Assembly (NCBI RefSeq): GCF_000420845.1
Contig: NZ_ATVS01000001.1
Location: 219,890 to 283,889, forward strand
Length of the DNA stretch: 64,000 nt
Source: Butyrivibrio sp. AE3009
GTDB taxonomy: Bacteria; Bacillota; Clostridia; Lachnospirales; Lachnospiraceae
Reading direction: 5' to 3'
The position numbers and the translations under genes were made by a program. Below the pieces are notes generated by a model, which was not told where the DNA came from, searched no databases, and saw only the letters and a list, made by a program, of their open reading frames with translations. Shown piece by piece: positions 1 through 7,971 of the stretch. The stretch's first letter is position 1. Each line of letters starts with the position of its first letter.

Positions 1-53
1 CAGCCACCCTGCTTTAGCAGGGCTTGCCCTTTGTCCACAACATGGTTGGTCGG

Positions 54-509
54 TTAAGCTGAAATTGAACGCTCAATTCCTAATATGTGAGACTTCATTT
101 TGAAACCATACTTTTCATACAAATGAATCGCCTTATTTCCATCGACTACTTTCACTTCCAGATGCTTGACATTATTCTGATCAAACATCTGCATTGCCCA
201 GTCCATGAGCTCTTTACCGAACCCTTTTCCTCTGAATTCTTCCTTTACCACCAAGTAGTCCAGTTTGCCGCTTTCACCGTTAATATCGACTTTGCAGAAG
301 CCGATAATCCGGTTCTCGATTTCAGTGACTGCTATATAAGATTCCTGATTCCTTAATGCAGCTTCAAATGATTCCAGAGTCTTTTCATAGGGCTTTAAAG
401 GATAATAGCCTTTGAAATTCACAGATACATCATTGTGATGCTCTGATAACTCACAAATACAATCGTAGAGCTTACTTATCTCATTCGGTTCTATTTCTCT
501 CATGCTCAT
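54..509 (-). CDS. GNAT family N-acetyltransferase
   Basis: A single GNAT domain fills the 151 residues. The acetyl-CoA pyrophosphate-binding motif is visible as R-G-K-G-F-G at residues 93-98 after the beta4 strand (LDYLVVKEE), and the family's C-terminal YEKYGF block is at 131-136. Members move an acetyl group from acetyl-CoA to a small molecule or protein amine; the substrate cannot be read here. An AAGGTG site precedes two candidate ATGs (residues 1 and 3), so the start is uncertain by two codons. It lies upstream of the flavoprotein operon's last gene in no obvious partnership. It is one of several GNAT genes or fragments in the window. Confidence 0.88.
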   Translation of the reverse strand: MSMREIEPNEISKLYDCICELSEHHNDVSVNFKGYYPLKPYEKTLESFEAALRNQESYIAVTEIENRIIGFCKVDINGESGKLDYLVVKEEFRGKGFGKELMDWAMQMFDQNNVKHLEVKVVDGNKAIHLYEKYGFKMKSHILGIERSISA

Positions 510-550
510 TCACCTTCTACAACTTCCATCAACGTCATAATGGCATATTC

Positions 551-1102
551 TTATTTTAGATTATTAATAGTTTCATTTATTATCGTTTCTGAGTCTGCTC
601 CAATTATATCGAGGCCGGTTGCCTTGATCAGCTCTACATTTTCAATTCCATAGAAGTTCTGGGCAAGAGCTTTTATATAGCCAAATCCAAACTCCTCCGG
701 GACATAGTTCCCGCCTGCTGTCATGACATAATAAAGCTTGTTTGCCTTGCACAGGCCCTTGGGAAATCCCTCAGGTGTATATTCAAAAGTGATCCCAAGC
801 ACATTTATAGCCTCAATGTACTGTTTCAACATTGCAGGAAAAGACAAATCCCAGTAAGGCGCCGCTATCACAATGGCATCTGCCTCCGCAAACTGCCTGG
901 CTAATGCAAACATGTCATCTTCAAAAGCCCCTTTCGAAATCAGATCATCTCTCTTTTTTAGATATGTCTCATCCGTTACGCCAAAGGAAATATCCTCAAG
1001 GGATACGCGGGCCACATTTTCACCCAGCTTTTCCAAAAGAGCTTCTGCAAGTCTCTTTGTTCTCGAATCTTTTCTAACACAAGCGTCCACAAATAGAATC
1101 AT
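551..1102 (-). CDS. NAD(P)H-dependent flavin oxidoreductase (flavodoxin-like fold)
   Basis: This 183-residue protein has the flavodoxin-like fold of the azoreductase/NADPH:quinone reductase group. It shows an N-terminal beta strand followed by a phosphate-binding turn (DACVRKDSRT), then IVIAAPYWDLSFPAMLKQYIE, a typical flavin-contact segment, and the YYVMTAGG segment. It probably reduces quinones, azo dyes or other electrophiles with FMN and NAD(P)H. The start is placed at the second ATG because GAGGAGGGC sits just upstream of it; a longer version would add 11 residues containing that ribosome site. It is the last gene of a likely operon with the flavodoxin and TetR genes. Confidence 0.85.
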   Translation of the reverse strand: MILFVDACVRKDSRTKRLAEALLEKLGENVARVSLEDISFGVTDETYLKKRDDLISKGAFEDDMFALARQFAEADAIVIAAPYWDLSFPAMLKQYIEAINVLGITFEYTPEGFPKGLCKANKLYYVMTAGGNYVPEEFGFGYIKALAQNFYGIENVELIKATGLDIIGADSETIINETINNLK

Positions 1103-1176
1103 TTTGCCCTCCTCAAACTGCTGATATGTCATCATAAATGCTCATATCTTCATGCCACAGTTATTTTCCTATAATC

Positions 1177-1207
1177 AAAGACCATAGCTACCATAGCTAT
1201 GATCTTT
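1177..1207 (-). terminator. Long hairpin between the two flavoprotein genes
   Basis: Two 14-base arms (1177-1190 and 1194-1207) around a 3-base loop match at 13 positions, and the remaining pair is a G-U wobble. There is only a short T-stretch after it on the minus strand, so it may be an attenuator or an mRNA-stabilising hairpin rather than a full terminator. Confidence 0.5.
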
Positions 1208-1247
1208 AGCATTGTTCCATCCAATATTCTTATATCCTTGCTGTTCT

Positions 1248-1799
1248 TCATACAGCCTTTTCCTCGTCCATGCCTGCAAGGTAGGCTGCGATAGGCTCTA
1301 TATATCTTATATCCGATATGTCATAGGATGATGCCATCCTATCGAACATGGCCTTCTGCTCCGGAGTAGCATCCTTTTTATTTCTGATGGCAGATACAAA
1401 CATCTTCATTGTGATCCTGGTGGGGGCACTCATTTTTTCATAGCTCATTCCGCCCTGGCAATAGAAGAGCTTGATATAGTCCCTCTGCTCATCAGTGAGA
1501 GCATTCTGAAGAAGCGCATCCACCTGAGGTTCGCCATTAGGAGTTCCTCCCACGCAGAACATAGCAAGGCGCTTATTCTTCCAGTTCTCTGCTTTTTCAA
1601 GAAACCACTTGGCCTTTACAATTTTTTCAGCCATTGCCCAACCGCCATAGCAGATCGCATCATAGGTGTCAAAATAGTCATTCCCCTTCTTCTGTGCTTC
1701 CTTAAGATCAAGAAGATCTCCGCCTACTCTGTCAGCAAGCCACTGAGCATACCTTTTGGTAAAACCTGTCTGTGATGTGTAAATAATCAGTGTTTTCAT
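1248..1799 (-). CDS. Flavodoxin-domain protein
   Basis: The N-terminus MKTLIIYTSQTGFTKRYA is the flavodoxin FMN-phosphate loop (T/S-x-T-G-x-T), followed by YDAICYGGWAM in the region of the second flavin loop. At 183 residues it fits flavodoxin-fold proteins of the HemG-like or menaquinone-dependent group that Firmicutes often annotate simply as flavodoxin. It probably carries electrons using FMN; the partner is unknown. The chosen ATG has AGGGAGGAG at good distance; the upstream ATG at 1817 would overlap that site. It lies 20 bases after the TetR gene and is probably co-transcribed with it and the downstream oxidoreductase. Confidence 0.85.
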   Translation of the reverse strand: MKTLIIYTSQTGFTKRYAQWLADRVGGDLLDLKEAQKKGNDYFDTYDAICYGGWAMAEKIVKAKWFLEKAENWKNKRLAMFCVGGTPNGEPQVDALLQNALTDEQRDYIKLFYCQGGMSYEKMSAPTRITMKMFVSAIRNKKDATPEQKAMFDRMASSYDISDIRYIEPIAAYLAGMDEEKAV

Positions 1800-1819
1800 G
1801 TTATTCTCCTCCCTCATTT

Positions 1820-2416
1820 TTAAATAAATTCGTATTTCTCTAAGAAAATGTCTATATGCTTTTCAACAATCTGAAGAGCTTCCTTCTTTTTTCTTGGTTG
1901 TCTATCCAGAAGCTGGACCATGATTGTAATGGGGGATATAAATTCCAGCGCAATTATCGCTGCGTCCCCCTTCGCCATCTGCCCCCGGTCCATCATTTTC
2001 TGGAAAATTGATGTATATACATCCTGAAGATATGTGAGCTGATGCCTGGTAGTAAGCTTAGCCAGAGTAGCATTTCTGTACTGCTCCATGGTTATGAGCT
2101 TTCGCATCTTTTTAGCAGTGTCATTCTTAAGGGTGAAATCCAAAGATCTCAAAGCATATGCCTTAAGATCCTCTCCGGAATTAATTCTGTCCGGCAGATT
2201 GTCATTCGCCCCCATGCCTTTGAGATATTCATCCTCCGCAGTATCGATCACTGCTTTTAGAAGGTCCTCTTTATTTTTGAAATACTTGTATATCGTCGGT
2301 CCCTTGATCCCAATTGACTCTGCTATCTCATCCACCCCGGTTCCGTCAAATCCTTTTTCGGAAAACAGATCTCTTGCAGCCTTTATCAAGGGTTCCTTGG
2401 CGTTTGTTCTTGGCAT
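1820..2416 (-). CDS. TetR/AcrR family transcriptional regulator
   Basis: Residues 8-55 form the TetR helix-turn-helix, with the family pattern AARDLFSEKGFDGTGVDEIA and a recognition helix ending in TIYKYFKNKEDLL. The remaining 140 residues are the helical ligand-binding and dimerisation domain and are not recognisable by motif. It heads an operon with two flavoprotein genes and has a consensus promoter overlapped by an imperfect dyad, so autoregulation and control of the flavoproteins by a small electrophile or quinone is a reasonable inference. Length (198 residues) is typical. Confidence 0.92.
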   Translation of the reverse strand: MPRTNAKEPLIKAARDLFSEKGFDGTGVDEIAESIGIKGPTIYKYFKNKEDLLKAVIDTAEDEYLKGMGANDNLPDRINSGEDLKAYALRSLDFTLKNDTAKKMRKLITMEQYRNATLAKLTTRHQLTYLQDVYTSIFQKMMDRGQMAKGDAAIIALEFISPITIMVQLLDRQPRKKKEALQIVEKHIDIFLEKYEFI

Positions 2417-2457
2417 ATGGCCTCTCCTACATAGATACAGGCAGTTTTTCTAACTAT

Positions 2458-2494
2458 CGTTACCAATTATAAGTTAACGAGCGTTCACTGTCAA
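2458..2494 (-). promoter_or_regulatory. Sigma-A promoter with overlapping dyad for the TetR operon
   Basis: Reading the minus strand, TTGACA (2489-2494) and TATAAT (2466-2471) are both perfect consensus with a 17-base spacer. Imperfect dyad halves CGTTA and TAACG (2458-2462, 2475-2479) flank the -10 box, which fits a TetR operator that blocks RNA polymerase. Operator identity is inferred from position. Confidence 0.75.
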
Positions 2495-2525
2495 CGATTC
2501 ATTTCCGGTTAAATTTCTCCATCAA

Positions 2526-2564
2526 AAAACAGACCTTATCACTTGCACAAATAAAGTCTGTTTT
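2526..2564 (-). terminator. Intrinsic terminator after the AlkZ-related gene
   Basis: Arms AAAACAGAC (2526-2534) and GTCTGTTTT (2556-2564) are perfect complements. On the minus strand the second arm runs into six T residues. It lies 12 bases after the stop codon at 2576. Confidence 0.6.
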
Positions 2565-2575
2565 ACACTGATATT

Positions 2576-3301
2576 TCATCCGATAAGCAGTCTCTTTATC
2601 TGTGAGTCTGTAGCAATCGGATATATCTCTTTCATATGGTCTATAATAGCTCTGCCGGAGTCTTCAGGTTTTTCACAGTACCTTGACGTCACATGCTCGT
2701 AGCCCCAGATTGATTCAGGCCTGGAATAAACAGCTATAGGCCATCCGTAGAATTCGCCCTTCTTGTTCTTCCGTTGCCTGAAGTCCCTGACGCACAGATA
2801 TGTTTTCATCTGAAGGTCCGTAATTGTACCCTCAAATCCCTTCTCGCCTCCTTTTCCAAAGCCGGCTCTTGCCTTGACTTCATTGGAATACAGCTCAGCC
2901 TCTGCCTCGAAAAGATCCATTATCTTTTTCTGGCGTCTCGAGGCTTTCTCATCATCCCAGAGCGCATCGAAATCATAGCCATCACGGCGGAGATTAACAA
3001 AGTATGGAAGCCACTTCTTAGATATAAAGCCCGCTTTCTTAGCAAAAAACTTGCCGTATGCCACTTCACCGCTACGGGCAATTATCTCACGCCATTCCCA
3101 TGGGTCAACCTCCTGATCACCGCACCACCAATACCCCGGCACGGTTCTCTCCTCAAGAGAAAATCCGGGAATGTCATTTTTGAATAATGGCAAAAAGCCA
3201 ATTTCATTTATGTAGTCTATTGCTTCCTGTACTGTATGGATGCATTCCGGGTCGTTCCAGTCCACACCATACATGATCCATGTTCCGCTCTCATTTCCCA
3301 T
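2576..3301 (-). CDS. AlkZ-related protein of unknown function
   Basis: 241 residues, rich in Trp and acidic residues. Recognisable conserved blocks are GFLPLF (residues 36-41), VPGYWW, WEWREIIARSGEVAYGKFF and WLPYFVNLRRDGYDFDALWDD. I recall this family from Clostridia as proteins labelled AlkZ-related, loosely linked to the winged-helix AlkZ/YcaQ DNA glycosylases; that link is from memory and weak. No signal peptide or membrane segment is visible. The ATG at 3301 follows GGAAGAG. A second ATG nine codons in is possible. It is followed by an intrinsic terminator and seems to be a single transcription unit. Confidence 0.75.
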   Translation of the reverse strand: MGNESGTWIMYGVDWNDPECIHTVQEAIDYINEIGFLPLFKNDIPGFSLEERTVPGYWWCGDQEVDPWEWREIIARSGEVAYGKFFAKKAGFISKKWLPYFVNLRRDGYDFDALWDDEKASRRQKKIMDLFEAEAELYSNEVKARAGFGKGGEKGFEGTITDLQMKTYLCVRDFRQRKNKKGEFYGWPIAVYSRPESIWGYEHVTSRYCEKPEDSGRAIIDHMKEIYPIATDSQIKRLLIG

Positions 3302-3334
3302 ACACTCACCAACTCTTCCTATGCTTATATAAGC

Positions 3335-4333
3335 CTATAATGCATTTTCAACAACCGGCAAAACTTTCTTCTCTATGAACTCCACCCTGTCAAAGATCCT
3401 TGGCTTAAATGTACCTGTTATTCCCACAGATACATATTTCTCTTTATTTACATAGATTATATTTCCGCTGTCACCAATCGCCGCATATACATCTCTGTCA
3501 TCGTAGGGTTTGTACCATAAGTAACCATAGTTCATGTAGCCAAAGCGCTCCCCCAGCTTAATGTGAGGTGCCAGCATGTCATTCAAATATTCTTCAGAAA
3601 TGATTCTTTTCCCATTGAAGTTTCCGCCGTTAAGAACAAGTGCGCCGATCACAGCCATATCTTTTGCCGACATGCATAATCCCCAGCCTGCGGTAACGCA
3701 GCCCTGTGGATCAGAGTACCACTCATATTTCCTTGGATTCTTGTTCATAAAGAAATCAAACTGATCTTCTTTGGAACTGTCACCGTGTGGTATTCGCTTC
3801 GGAAGCCCCAACGGTTCAAATAGATTTTTGTTAGCGAAATCAATGCATTTCTCTCCGGTGGCTCTCTCGATTATTCCTGCCAGTATCTGAATGCCCAGTG
3901 TTGCATACCTAAACTCTCCTGTGATCCCATTACGACCTCCAAGATAATCCAGGATTGCAAGAGTAAAGTCCGGTGAAGTGCACACCTTTTTCCAGGGCTC
4001 TGACTTACCCTTATAGGGCGCTGTCATTGTAAGCAGGTGCCTGATCGTGACATCATAGATAGTTTTTTCTCCGCGCTTTACAGTGTAATCCGGAAAAAAA
4101 TCCATCACCTTCTGATCCAAATTCCTGATATAGCCTTTGTCCAGCGCAATTCCCGCAAGCAGTCCCATAACACCTTTTGTTACGGAGTTTACATTCATCG
4201 CATCCTCAGTCTTAAATCCATGCCAGCAATCATCATATACTTTATCCCCGTCTTTGATCGCATAGATCTGACAGATATTGCTCTCATTTCCGGTGCTCTC
4301 TGAAATTAATGCGTGAAGTTGTTCTTTATTCAT
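3335..4333 (-). CDS. Serine hydrolase, class C beta-lactamase/D-Ala-D-Ala carboxypeptidase family
   Basis: The catalytic S-x-x-K is at residues 50-53 (SVTK). The second motif, normally Y-x-N, reads YATLG, with Thr in place of Asn, and the sequence before it (GITGEFRYATLGIQILAGII) is otherwise typical. No signal peptide is present, so it is probably cytoplasmic, as are many small-molecule esterase or peptidase members. 332 residues is normal. The start has AGGAGGC upstream and the leader holds an 8-bp inverted repeat. Substrate is unknown; altered second motif may mean altered specificity. Confidence 0.86.
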   Translation of the reverse strand: MNKEQLHALISESTGNESNICQIYAIKDGDKVYDDCWHGFKTEDAMNVNSVTKGVMGLLAGIALDKGYIRNLDQKVMDFFPDYTVKRGEKTIYDVTIRHLLTMTAPYKGKSEPWKKVCTSPDFTLAILDYLGGRNGITGEFRYATLGIQILAGIIERATGEKCIDFANKNLFEPLGLPKRIPHGDSSKEDQFDFFMNKNPRKYEWYSDPQGCVTAGWGLCMSAKDMAVIGALVLNGGNFNGKRIISEEYLNDMLAPHIKLGERFGYMNYGYLWYKPYDDRDVYAAIGDSGNIIYVNKEKYVSVGITGTFKPRIFDRVEFIEKKVLPVVENAL

Positions 4334-4346
4334 GATAAAAGCCTCC

Positions 4347-4374
4347 TCTTAGGAAAGATTTGGACGTCCTAAGA
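4347..4374. repeat. Inverted repeat in the leader of the serine hydrolase gene
   Basis: TCTTAGGA (4347-4354) and TCCTAAGA (4367-4374) are exact inverted copies separated by 12 bases. One arm abuts the ribosome-binding site of the gene ending at 4333, so it could be an operator or a translation-modulating hairpin. Confidence 0.45.
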
Positions 4375-4423
4375 AAAGGCTAATATGATTAAAAATTCTT
4401 TTCAAGAAAAATCTTAAAAATAT

Positions 4424-5911
4424 TTAGCCGGATCCTTCAGACTGGCTGGTGGATGCTTCATTTCCGGCCTCTGAACCGTTATCGCCATTTCCTTCATTAT
4501 TTTCGGTGGATCCACTATTTGAGGACTCTTCTTGCTTTTCTCTTTCTTCCTCTTCCTGTTTCTTCTCTTCTTCTTTCTTTTGCTCTTCTTCCTGTTTTTT
4601 CTTTTCTTCTTCTTCTGCTTTCTTTTGCTCTTCTTCCTGCTTCTTCTTTTCTTCTTCTTTCTTCTGCTCTTCTTCCTGCTTCTTCTTTTCTTCTTCTTTC
4701 TTCTGCTCTTCTTCCTGTTTCTTCTTTTCTTCTTCTTCTTCTTCTTCTGCTTTCTTTTGCTCTTCTTCCTTCTTCTTTTCTTCCTCTTCCTGTTTCTTCT
4801 CTTCTTCCGCTTTCTTCTTTGCTTCCTCGTCTTCTGTCACAGTACTACTCTGAGAAGAAGCATCTGAAGCATTCTGATCTTCTATGATTCCCATCATGTC
4901 CATAAGGTCGCCAAGATTGCCGTCGTTAATTCCTGATTCATCACCAGTTGTAGCCTTGACCTTGTTTGGATCAGGCTTAACATACTTAACTACATATTCA
5001 CCCTCATCAGATATTCCAGGCACTGGGTGCTCTACTATGTAATTGAATATGGCTTCGCATCCTTTCCCAGAATAATGAAGTCCGTCGCCACCGTTATACT
5101 CAGACTTTACCTGTCCATCAGATTCTTTGAGGACTTCAGCGATATCAAGATAGAAAATGTGTTTCTCCTTTGCAGTCTCCAAAAGGAAATCATTGTATTT
5201 GTCTATCAATGCGTTCTGCACATAGTTTTTGTACATTCCGTTATCATCTACGGGACCTATAGACACAAGTACAATATTGGAATTAGGCGCCAGCTCGGAT
5301 ACACTGTCTATAAGTGAAATAAATGTATTCTTGTAATGATCCTCGCTGGAATCATTGATTCCGTTTACACCAAGAAGAATATATATAACCTGAGCCTGAT
5401 GAGACTCCAGGTAAGATTTCATAGTATATTCTTTTCCAGCATTGTTCATGAATATATTGGATGCAAATGCCGGATGTGATATTCCAATCTGTGCAAGTGC
5501 GGAATCATCGTTAAAAAAGCCGTAGTTAACCATGGCTACGGTTCTGGAATCGCCCAGGAATACGCATCTGTTAAGATATCCCTTCTTAGCACCTTCTTTT
5601 TTAACAAGTACAGTTGTATCCGAAGTAGATTCGGTCTTGGTTTCTTCGGTTGCCATCTCTACTACAGGCATGTCTGCGTCACCGGATGCTCCCTCGTTTG
5701 CAATCTGGGTTTCTCCACCGTTCTCACTCAAAGAATTGTTCTTAACACCACTTATGTACGCCATAACCAGGATGATAGCAAAGGCAATCACCACTATTCC
5801 CAATGAGATGGCAATCAGCTCCTTTGTACCAATATGCTGCATTATATTATCAAGTTTTCTCGCTGTATTTCTCTTTATTTTCCTAAGTTTCTTAAATATA
5901 TCATTCCTCAT
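4424..5911 (-). CDS. Membrane-anchored SGNH/GDSL hydrolase with Glu/Lys-rich repeat tail
   Basis: 495 residues. A basic N-terminus precedes one membrane segment at about residues 33-53, so the bulk should face outside. The SGNH catalytic blocks follow: FLGDSRTV with Ser122, GVNGIND (181-187) and GDGLH (275-279) giving the Asp-His pair. Such domains deacylate lipids, polysaccharides or peptidoglycan. From about 362 to 466 the chain becomes a low-complexity run of KKQEEE-type repeats, then an Asn/Gly/Ser tail. The ATG at 5911 is preferred over an upstream TTG because GAAGGA lies about 12 bases ahead. The tail could span or bind the cell wall; function is inferred. Confidence 0.85.
   Translation of the reverse strand: MRNDIFKKLRKIKRNTARKLDNIMQHIGTKELIAISLGIVVIAFAIILVMAYISGVKNNSLSENGGETQIANEGASGDADMPVVEMATEETKTESTSDTTVLVKKEGAKKGYLNRCVFLGDSRTVAMVNYGFFNDDSALAQIGISHPAFASNIFMNNAGKEYTMKSYLESHQAQVIYILLGVNGINDSSEDHYKNTFISLIDSVSELAPNSNIVLVSIGPVDDNGMYKNYVQNALIDKYNDFLLETAKEKHIFYLDIAEVLKESDGQVKSEYNGGDGLHYSGKGCEAIFNYIVEHPVPGISDEGEYVVKYVKPDPNKVKATTGDESGINDGNLGDLMDMMGIIEDQNASDASSQSSTVTEDEEAKKKAEEEKKQEEEEKKKEEEQKKAEEEEEEEKKKQEEEQKKEEEKKKQEEEQKKEEEKKKQEEEQKKAEEEEKKKQEEEQKKEEEKKQEEEEREKQEESSNSGSTENNEGNGDNGSEAGNEASTSQSEGSG
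4516..4828. repeat. Coding tandem repeat, polypurine/polypyrimidine
   Basis: About 310 bases encode the Glu/Lys/Gln repeats of the SGNH protein. A unit of about 39 bases (KKKQEEEQKKEEE) recurs with small changes, most clearly at 4627-4720. The plus strand is almost purely pyrimidine, so the tract is prone to length change and could form unusual DNA structure. Confidence 0.85.
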
Positions 5912-6038
5912 GTGTATTCTATTTTCCTTCAATCGATTTTTTTAGGAATTCTTCGCTGAGGTCTGAAAGAATCCTAAAAGGTCCTGTCTTTTTTATTCCC
6001 TACAAGCTCCAATCTGTCATCGTCAATAATGCTGTGAT

Positions 6039-6833
6039 TTATCGCTGTTTTCTCACCTGTAATTCAGCAATTGAAATATAATGCTTAACATCAAATTCTT
6101 CCGGAGCATTTTCATTCAGCATCTTAATATGTTCCTCATTCCATGCCTTAAGCTGAGTTTCATCCATTGCTGCGCCAACTCCTCTGCAGGCACGCATACG
6201 GCCATGCCAGCTATCTCTTGTAAATGAGACGTCAACCCGAAACTCCTTCTGCAGTACCTTGTCAAAGCTTGCAAGCAGCTCTTTAGGAACGAAGACAGGA
6301 TGAACGGTATCTCCATAGGAAGACCAATTGGGATTATGCTTTAAGATGATTTCTTCGCTTTTTCCTGCAATATCGTCTTCATAGGGGAGCCATCCCATGT
6401 ACAGAATAAGCAGCTTTCCTCCCGGTTTCAGCATTCGTGCAAATCTCTCGGCTATCACCTTTGCATCCAGATACCAAATGCACTGGCATACTGTAATAAC
6501 GTCAAATGTATTATCCGGGTAATCTACTTCTTCAGCGGGGCATGCATAGAATTCAATTTCCATCCCGTTCTCCGCTGAGAGTCTCTTTGCCTGTTCTATC
6601 TGATTCTCCGAAATATCGGTTCCTATCCATTTTGCGCCATAGCGATACATATTTCTTGGAAGGACACCGGTTCCGGTTCCGATATCCAGCACCTTCTGTC
6701 CATCCCTGCACAATCCCAGATCCAAAATGCTTTGATAGAATTCATCCGGATAAATATCTCTGTATTTTGCATAGTCTTTAGAAGTATTTCCCCAATCAAA
6801 AACCTTACCGTTATCTATATCTGAGAATTGCAT
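6039..6833 (-). CDS. Class I SAM-dependent methyltransferase
   Basis: The SAM-binding motif I is VLDIGTGTGVLPRN (residues 49-62 region), followed by the acidic post-motif WIGTDIS and motif II FDVITVCQC. The C-terminal part, with WHGRMRACRGVGAAMD, is typical of a small-molecule methyltransferase subfamily common in Firmicutes. 264 residues is normal. An AAGGAATC site precedes the ATG. The methyl acceptor cannot be told. It lies directly downstream of a peptide-deformylase remnant, with no evident functional link. Confidence 0.9.
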   Translation of the reverse strand: MQFSDIDNGKVFDWGNTSKDYAKYRDIYPDEFYQSILDLGLCRDGQKVLDIGTGTGVLPRNMYRYGAKWIGTDISENQIEQAKRLSAENGMEIEFYACPAEEVDYPDNTFDVITVCQCIWYLDAKVIAERFARMLKPGGKLLILYMGWLPYEDDIAGKSEEIILKHNPNWSSYGDTVHPVFVPKELLASFDKVLQKEFRVDVSFTRDSWHGRMRACRGVGAAMDETQLKAWNEEHIKMLNENAPEEFDVKHYISIAELQVRKQR

Positions 6834-6873
6834 ATGATTCCTTTCCCCGATGCCTTTTCTTCATCACATATTT

Positions 6874-7047
6874 CTAAATAAGTATCCCTGAAAAATGGTC
6901 GATTTCATGCTGGATTATCTGCGCTGTAAAGTCCTTGTACTTGCCATGTTGAGGCTTAAGATCCTGAATAACCCTTTTGTCAGCCTCTGTTGCAGGCTCT
7001 GACTTTTGCTGCAAAAACATTATATCTTTAACTATCTGCTTAACCAT
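6874..7047 (-). pseudogene. def-like: Internally deleted peptide deformylase
   Basis: 57 codons are open. The first 30 residues (MVKQIVKDIMFLQQKSEPAT and on) match the start of peptide deformylase, and the last 20 (DFTAQIIQHEIDHFSGILI) match its end, including the HEIDH metal-binding motif. Real enzymes are near 135-150 residues and need the central GQ/EGC segments, which are missing, so this cannot be active. The reading frame stays open across the junction. The ATG overlaps the stop codon of the next fragment (TAATG). A second copy of the C-terminal piece lies at 7658-7717. Confidence 0.75.
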
Positions 7048-7552
7048 TACAGTTTTCTCCTTGCAATTATCTTATTGAACACATCACAGATATCCGTTTC
7101 CAAAGAGTAAAGGTATTTGATTCTTCCTATCGTGTTTATAGTTTCCGTTTCTCCTGACTTAATATCTTGCTTTGTGGTGCCTTCTAATCTCAATGCACGT
7201 TTCATGTTATACTCAAGCCATTCTACCCATGTATACGCTATACCATATAGTTTATTATATGATCTAAAACCATTATCATATTCACTTAAATATCCATTAT
7301 AAAAAGATGCCAGATTCTCACTGCTATATCTCTGATTAACTGTTCCCGCCCACTGGAGCGAAAGGTCAAGGCATGACGCTATAGGATTACTATATCCCAA
7401 GCATTCCAGGTCGATTACAAAAGGCTCTCCATTGTCCCACATATGTTGCATGCTTATTTCAACAGTCCACCATGAAATACACATTCATAGACTTTCTGTT
7501 CGTTCTGATATATTTCTTCATAGCCCTGAAACCAGGTAAAATCACCGGTCAC
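7047..7552 (-). pseudogene. Frameshifted C-terminal fragment of an APH-like phosphotransferase
   Basis: Residues after an internal start at 7484 include FVIDLECLGYSNP, which fits the Mg-binding D-x-E/D block of aminoglycoside/choline-kinase-like phosphotransferases. Just upstream, in another frame, the sequence reads KVYECVFHGG, matching the catalytic-loop HGD block, so a frameshift near 7450-7480 separates the two. The N-terminal lobe is absent; instead the frame runs into the stop of an unrelated fragment at 7553. It is a remnant and not expected to function. Confidence 0.6.
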
Positions 7553-7621
7553 TTATGGTCCTATCAGCCCCTGCTTTAATAGGATAAATTGTCTTGCCTG
7601 TTCATTAGTAATAGTTTTCAT
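7553..7621 (-). pseudogene. N-terminal scrap resembling an AlkZ/YcaQ-type DNA glycosylase
   Basis: A 22-codon open frame reads MKTITNEQARQFILLKQG and on, which resembles the start of winged-helix AlkZ-family glycosylases in Firmicutes. A GAGG site precedes the ATG. It ends in TAA and runs in the same frame into the kinase fragment. Too short for a firm call. Confidence 0.4.
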
Positions 7622-7657
7622 ATGACCTCGGATATCAGTGTGCAAATCACCAGATTT

Positions 7658-7717
7658 TTATATAAGCATCCCCGAAAAATGGTCAATCTCATGCAGCCAT
7701 TCAAGCATTTCTTTCAT
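7658..7717 (-). pseudogene. Second peptide deformylase C-terminal scrap
   Basis: A 19-codon open frame ends HEIDHFSGMLI, nearly identical to the end of the remnant at 6874-7047 (HEIDHFSGILI). The upstream part of the enzyme is gone. The two copies differ at several bases, so they are old or derive from two paralogs. Confidence 0.6.
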
Positions 7718-7912
7718 TAGTCGTCTCCTTTTATCAAGTGTTTTGTCTGTTTTCTCTCAAACTTAGATATGTATATTACTTAATTGTAATCTTTACATCA
7801 GGTAAGTATCAATCTGTTTCTTAATTATTACTGCGGATCATTCATTTTTTCCGCCAAGTTCCTTTTTTATATAAAAGCCTATGAAAACACTTCAAAGCAA
7901 CAGGTTTTAATA

Positions 7913-7921
7913 TGCTATAAT
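7913..7921 (+). promoter_or_regulatory. Extended -10 promoter for the PqqD/HPr-kinase-like gene
   Basis: TGCTATAAT (7913-7921) is an extended -10 element 51 bases before the ATG at 7972. No good -35 hexamer stands at the right distance, which is usual for TGn promoters. The stretch 7718-7912 holds no gene that I can see. Confidence 0.5.
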
Positions 7922-7971
7922 ATGCTGGTATTACTAATATTAAACCTTATTTTCTTAAGAGTGGGGAACCT

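Noticed and set aside
7..22. CCCTGC-TTTA-GCAGGG hairpin at the window start
   Set aside because: No T tract on either strand and no complete gene before it in the window, so I cannot call it a terminator.
4516..4828. CRISPR array
   Set aside because: The repeat is coding, purely tandem, with no unique spacers; no cas genes are present in the window.
4449..4887. Long Ser/Phe/Leu-rich plus-strand frames opposite the SGNH gene
   Set aside because: They are the antisense of the Glu/Lys repeat and have no coding features.
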